Source: Myxococcales bacterium UBA1660 (GTDB lineage: Bacteria > Myxococcota_A > Polyangia > Polyangiales > Houyiibacteriaceae). Taken from it: a stretch of DNA of 64,000 nt. This document shows, one piece after another, positions 60,575 through 64,000 of the stretch. Where the stretch lies: positions 27,671-91,670 of the forward strand of contig DCLA01000042.1 in assembly GCA_002320815.1 (NCBI GenBank), written 5' to 3'. Under the pieces are notes generated by a model that did not search any database, was not told where the DNA came from, and saw only the letters and a list, made by a program, of their open reading frames with translations. Each line of letters begins with the position of its first letter. The stretch's first letter is position 1. The translations under genes were made by a program, and so were the position numbers.

Positions 60575-61384
60575 TCAGCCGCGGCGCAGGGCGACCAGGG
60601 TCCCGCAGCCGCCGTTCGGGCGGCGGCGCGCCTTGGAGCTGCGCACGACGCGGGCCCCGGCTTCGCGCATCCGGTCCTCGATGGCGTCGAAGCGCTCCGG
60701 CGCCGGGCCCCGGTGGGTGCTCGTGGGGACCGGGTTGTAGCCGTAGAGGTGCACCCGCAGCCCGAGGGGAACCGCGCGCTCCAGGAAAGCGTCGACCTCG
60801 GCGTCGGCGTCGTTGGCGCCGGCGAGCACCAGGTAGGCCAGGGCGGTCTTCTTGCGGCGCTTGTTGGTCATCCGCGGGAGCTCCTCGCCCAGGGTGGCGA
60901 AGAGCTCGCCGAGGGGCGGGCCCTTGGGCACCAGCCGGGCCCGGGTCGCCTCGGTGCCGGCGTGGCAGGAGAGGGTCAGGCCGTTGTGCGGCGCGTGGAG
61001 CCACTCGCGCAGCCGCGGCAGCGGGCCGCCGCTGGTGGTCAGGCTGGTGCCCAGGCCCCGCGCCCGGGCCCAGTCGAGGAAGGGCCGGGTCGCGGCGTGC
61101 GCGTGGAGCGGCTCGCCGACGCCGCTCAGGGTCAGGCGCCGCAGGGGCTCCGTGCCGGCCGCCTCGACGGCCTCGACCTGGTAGTGGAGCTCGGCCTCGG
61201 TGAGCGGCCGCTGCAGCCCGTTGGCCCCCGAGGCACAGAAGGGGCAGGCCACTGCGCACCCGACCTGGCTGGAGAGGCAGAGGGTGTCGCCGCGGTAGCG
61301 CACCGCCTCGACCTGCGCGCCGTCGTCGAGGTGCACGAGGTAGCGGGCGTTGACCGGGCCCTGGTCTACGAGCTCGAGGCGCAC
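60575..61384 (-). CDS. Short RlmN/Cfr-like radical SAM methyltransferase
   Basis: 269 residues from GTG after AGGAAC. The radical SAM cluster is CAVACPFC (about 41-48); the preceding LCLSSQVG keeps the Cys that corresponds to the resolving cysteine of RlmN, and the C-terminal NGGCGTLVA Cys matches the methylated one. RlmN makes C2-methyl-adenosine in 23S rRNA and tRNA; typical length is 350-390. This protein lacks the N-terminal domain of about 90 residues that binds RNA, so the target may differ. It follows the Dus gene by 8 bp. Confidence 0.8.
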   Translation of the reverse strand: MRLELVDQGPVNARYLVHLDDGAQVEAVRYRGDTLCLSSQVGCAVACPFCASGANGLQRPLTEAELHYQVEAVEAAGTEPLRRLTLSGVGEPLHAHAATRPFLDWARARGLGTSLTTSGGPLPRLREWLHAPHNGLTLSCHAGTEATRARLVPKGPPLGELFATLGEELPRMTNKRRKKTALAYLVLAGANDADAEVDAFLERAVPLGLRVHLYGYNPVPTSTHRGPAPERFDAIEDRMREAGARVVRSSKARRRPNGGCGTLVALRRG

Positions 61385-61392
61385 GACGTTCC

Positions 61393-62451
61393 TCAGGCGG
61401 ACTGGGCCAGGGCCTCGAGGCGGGCCGAGCCCGAGCGCTCGAAGGCGAGGTGACCGTGGGCCCCGAGATCGATGCGCTCGGCCGGGAACTCCGCGAGGCC
61501 GTCGACCAGGTGCATCAGCTCGTCGACGGTGGCGGCCCGGAGGCCGGCGCGCCGGAAGGTGCCCTCGTCGTCCACCGCGCGACCGATCCACCGCACGAGC
61601 TCCTTGAGCTTGCCCAGCGGACCGCGCTTGCGATGGAAGATGCGCGCGTAGTCCGCGGCGACCTCGTGGAGCCAGGCGGCCACGTCTTCGCCGGCGGGCG
61701 CGAAGGGCTCCCGGCCGGCGCGCAGGTCGGCGACCTGCTGGAATATCCACGGGTTCCGCATCGCCGGTCGCCCGATCATCACCGCCGCGCAGCCGGTCTC
61801 CCGCTCCATGCGCAGCGCGTCGGCCGCGTACCAGACGTCGCCGTTGCCGATGACCGGGATGCGCAGCTCCCGGGTCAGGGTAGCGATGATGCGCCAGTCG
61901 GCGACGCCCTCGTAGAAGTCGCAGCGGCGGCGCGGGTGGACGGCGATGAAGTCGGCGCCGGCCTCCTGTACCACCGTCGCGATGCGCACCACGTTGTCGG
62001 CGTCGTCGAAGCCGGCTCGGATCTTCGCCGAGAGGAGCCCGGGGACCTGCTCGCGCATCTGGCCCAGCACGTCCCGGAGGAGCGCCGGGTCCTTGAGCAT
62101 CGCGGCGCCCACGCCCTTGCGGACCACCCGGGGCATCGGGCAGCCCATGTTCACGTCGACCACCGCGGCGCCGGCGGCGGCGACGAGCCCGGCAGCTTCG
62201 GCCATCTTGGCCGCGTCGTTCCCCATGACCTGCACCGAGAGCGGCAGGGGCTGGCCGTCGGGCCCATCGCAGAGGGCCACGCTCTCGCGGAGCATCTTGG
62301 GGCTCAGCGGCGCCGGGGAGATCCTCACGAACTCCGTACACACCAGGTCGAGCCCGCCGCGCGCGGCCATCAACGCGCGGAACGGCGGATGGCTCACGCC
62401 CTCCATGGGCGCGAGCACCGTCCTCACCTCGTGGCCGGCGACGTGGAGCAT
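61393..62451 (-). CDS. dus: tRNA-dihydrouridine synthase (Dus family)
   Basis: 352 residues. TIM-barrel FMN enzyme: APMEGVSHPPFR (about 14), VQVMGNDAAKM, NMGCPMPRVVRKGVGAAML (catalytic Cys about 102), AKIRAGFDD, IAVHPRRRCDFYEG, VIGNGDVW, VMIGRPAMRNPWIF. The set is closest to DusC/DusB-like enzymes, reducing uridine in the tRNA D-loop. The downstream RlmN-like gene is cotranscribed, forming an RNA-modification pair. Confidence 0.92.
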   Translation of the reverse strand: MLHVAGHEVRTVLAPMEGVSHPPFRALMAARGGLDLVCTEFVRISPAPLSPKMLRESVALCDGPDGQPLPLSVQVMGNDAAKMAEAAGLVAAAGAAVVDVNMGCPMPRVVRKGVGAAMLKDPALLRDVLGQMREQVPGLLSAKIRAGFDDADNVVRIATVVQEAGADFIAVHPRRRCDFYEGVADWRIIATLTRELRIPVIGNGDVWYAADALRMERETGCAAVMIGRPAMRNPWIFQQVADLRAGREPFAPAGEDVAAWLHEVAADYARIFHRKRGPLGKLKELVRWIGRAVDDEGTFRRAGLRAATVDELMHLVDGLAEFPAERIDLGAHGHLAFERSGSARLEALAQSA

Positions 62452-62486
62452 GCCCAGGTGATGATGCGGACGCGCGGAGGGCGCAA

Positions 62487-63620
62487 TCAGGCGGCGCCGG
62501 CCAAGAGACGCACCAGGCGCTCCGGCGGGCGGAACTCCAGGGGCTGACCGGCCCGGCCCTGCTCGATGGCCTCCTGCCAGTAGCGGTGACCGGCGGCCTC
62601 GAGCCGGGCGTTCGAGGGCCGCGGCAAGAAGCGACCGGCGGTCCGCAGCGCGGGGACCACCCAGCGGAGACGACGTCCGTCCACGTGGAGTTGGTCGGCG
62701 ATCTCGTCGCCCAGGAGCCCGCGGCAGAATGCGTGACCGATGGCGACCTGGAGCTCCCCGGGCCGGCCCTGGATGGTCGCCCGGGGCGACTCGAGCAGGG
62801 CGTGGGTGAGCGCGCGGGAATCGTCGTCGGGCGGCCCCTGGGTGCGCGCGATGAGCCGCGCGAGCCGGCGCGCCGCGTGGGCGTCGGCGGGCAGCAGATC
62901 GGGGTCGCACCCCATGATCCAGCTCGCGTAGCGCCAGAGGTGCACGAAGTCGTCGGCTTCGTCGTCGCGGACCCGCACGCCCAGGTCCCGGATGCCGTCG
63001 AGGAAGACGATGGAGAAGAGCAGACTGGTCGAGACCATGTCGTGCTGGTTGATCGGGGCGCCCCAGTCCTCGGCGTGCCACTGGTCACCCTGGTGGATCA
63101 GCCGGCGCACGTGGGCGTGCATCAGGCGCACCCGGAGGGTCAGGAGCCAGGCCTCGTGGCCGGGCCAGAGGGCGCCCGCGGTGCACGAGCTGGCGACGTA
63201 CTTGCTGGTCTCGGCCAGGCGATGGCTCACCTTCGCCCGGAGCTGGCCGGTCAGCGCCAGGGGCTTGTTGCCCGCGGGGGCGCAGTACCCGGCGATGAGT
63301 GACTTGGCGCCCAGCACGATGCCCCCGGCGGCGCCGGCGCGAAAGAGCAGGGCCCCGGCGCGGTCGACCCGCGCGCGGTCCACCCACTCGGGCACCTCGC
63401 GGGCTGCGTCGAGGAGCGCCCGGACGGCCTGGGGCATCGCCGGATCGTTCGAGGCCAGCCGGCCCATCCAGCGGGGCTCGCGGGCCAGGGCCTCGGCGGC
63501 CGCGTCGCCCAGCGGATCCATGGTCCAGAGCGCGTCGAACATGCGCTCGGCCAGGGGGCCGTCGAGGCGGAGGGAGTCCTCCACCCGCTTCACGCGGGTG
63601 GGCCATCGGTCGCGAGCCAT
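62487..63620 (-). CDS. DUF2236 (MpaB/rubber-oxygenase-like) protein
   Basis: 377 residues, no signal sequence. RVRLMHAHVRR about 165, INQHDMVST about 191 and HLWRYASWIMGCDP about 230 are the conserved His/Arg segments of DUF2236, the heme-binding oxygenase domain of latex-clearing protein Lcp and fungal MpaB. A related oxidative cleavage role is plausible but unproved here. Starts just after a hairpin-free gap and ends 35 bp upstream of the Dus gene on the same strand. Confidence 0.83.
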   Translation of the reverse strand: MARDRWPTRVKRVEDSLRLDGPLAERMFDALWTMDPLGDAAAEALAREPRWMGRLASNDPAMPQAVRALLDAAREVPEWVDRARVDRAGALLFRAGAAGGIVLGAKSLIAGYCAPAGNKPLALTGQLRAKVSHRLAETSKYVASSCTAGALWPGHEAWLLTLRVRLMHAHVRRLIHQGDQWHAEDWGAPINQHDMVSTSLLFSIVFLDGIRDLGVRVRDDEADDFVHLWRYASWIMGCDPDLLPADAHAARRLARLIARTQGPPDDDSRALTHALLESPRATIQGRPGELQVAIGHAFCRGLLGDEIADQLHVDGRRLRWVVPALRTAGRFLPRPSNARLEAAGHRYWQEAIEQGRAGQPLEFRPPERLVRLLAGAA

Positions 63621-63678
63621 GGCGGGACTCTGGAGCCAGCCGCGGGTCCTGCCAATGGGGACCCGCGGCGGCGCGGGC

Positions 63679-64000
63679 TCAGTTGATGACGGTGATGGGA
63701 CCGCAGGTCGCCCGCTCGTCGCCGCGGTAGACCACCACGGTGCCGGAGCGGGAGACTCGAGCGCTGATGCGCTCGGGCTGCACCGCGCCGCGGATCTGGG
63801 CCAGGACGCCGCCGATCTTCACGGTCGTCTCCGGGACGAAGCCGGTGCCCTCGATGACCACGTAGCCGTTGCGCGGCAGCCGGGCGATCTGCAGCCGGCA
63901 GGTCAGGGGCTGGCCGGCGGCGCCGGTGTCCACGGTGGTGTTGGCGGTGCCCGTCTCGCCGCGCGGGGTGGCGCCCGGGCGGACGGTGGTGTTGGCGGTG
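63679..64000 (-). CDS. 3' end of a repeat-containing secreted-type protein (partial)
   Basis: The open frame runs to the window edge. Visible 106 residues: a TANTTV...TANTTV segment built of 17-residue repeats at the left of the protein as seen here, then a beta-rich domain with two Cys (LTCRLQIA, ATCGPITVIN) likely disulfide-bonded, ending at residue VIN. Predicted extracellular, but its start is beyond the window. No family recognised. Confidence 0.6.
   Translation of the reverse strand, partial: TANTTVRPGATPRGETGTANTTVDTGAAGQPLTCRLQIARLPRNGYVVIEGTGFVPETTVKIGGVLAQIRGAVQPERISARVSRSGTVVVYRGDERATCGPITVIN
63932..64000 (-). repeat. 18-bp direct repeat, 51-bp period
   Basis: ACGGTGGTGTTGGCGGTG occurs at 63932-63949 and 63983-64000, 51 bp (17 codons) apart, encoding TANTTV. 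The array continues outside the window. Confidence 0.65.

Overview
The window is high-GC DNA, densely coded on both strands. It has the hallmarks of a myxobacterium (phylum Myxococcota, probably Polyangia; this placement is inference). These include a DUF2330 protein with a MYXO-CTERM-like tail (Cys pair, hydrophobic stretch, Arg cluster), many lipoproteins with Asp/Gly/Pro-rich linkers and MopE-like DNDCDG loops, a DUF4215 Cys-rich protein, an FHA-type sigma-54 activator beside a Ser/Thr kinase, and eukaryote-like lipid enzymes. No rRNA, tRNA, CRISPR array, insertion sequence or prophage was seen.

Layout. 1-8.7 kb: partial RsgA-like gene, radical SAM protein, lipoprotein, DUF2330 protein, TauE/SafE permease divergent from a LysR regulator, Nudix hydrolase, YtxH protein, PAP2 phosphatase and an orphan CpaB. 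8.8-12.6 kb: a two-gene peroxisome-like beta-oxidation unit (SCPx-type thiolase; SDR-hydratase-SCP2-SCP2 fusion). 12.7-17.8 kb: a GAF histidine kinase, then a histidine kinase/NtrC-like pair divergent from a TSP3-repeat outer-membrane protein with a sigma-54-like promoter. 17.8-20.5 kb: secreted proteins, including a class 3 lipase paired with a small low-GC secreted protein.

20.7-27.0 kb: five tightly overlapping genes: an FHA/GGDEF-like/AAA+ activator, a transmembrane Ser/Thr kinase, a TPR/PEGA-like membrane protein and two lipoproteins sharing a 12-cysteine module. I regard this as the best candidate for an undescribed signalling system. 27.1-31.4 kb: trypsin-like protease, DUF3943 protein and a MopE-like lipoprotein.

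31.4-46.6 kb: a complete group 2 (ABC-transporter, poly-Kdo-linked) capsule locus. It has kdsD, a lipoprotein, kpsM, kpsT, kpsE, kpsD, kdsA, kdsC, kdsB, kpsC, kpsS and a two-domain capsule/glycosyltransferase fusion on the minus strand, met tail-to-tail by an FkbM methyltransferase and a hexapeptide acyltransferase. Together these make Kdo and CMP-Kdo, build the lipid-linked Kdo linker, and export and decorate the polysaccharide.

47.2-54.4 kb: typA with an acyl-CoA-dehydrogenase-like gene and a PHA-system protein, closed by a strong bipartite hairpin; then P450/TetR around a palindromic operator, and a DUF368 (PopT-type) flippase. 54.4-58.6 kb: a FadR-like GntR regulator with a textbook FadR-type operator, a C-type-lectin lipoprotein and a long-chain acyl-CoA synthetase. 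58.7-64 kb: DUF4215 protein, a short RlmN-like enzyme, a Dus enzyme, a DUF2236 oxygenase and the 3' end of a gene with 17-residue repeats. Lipid metabolism (thiolase/MFE, ACAD-like, FadR, acyl-CoA synthetase, P450, PHA protein) is a recurring theme, but only the FadR operator gives direct regulatory evidence.
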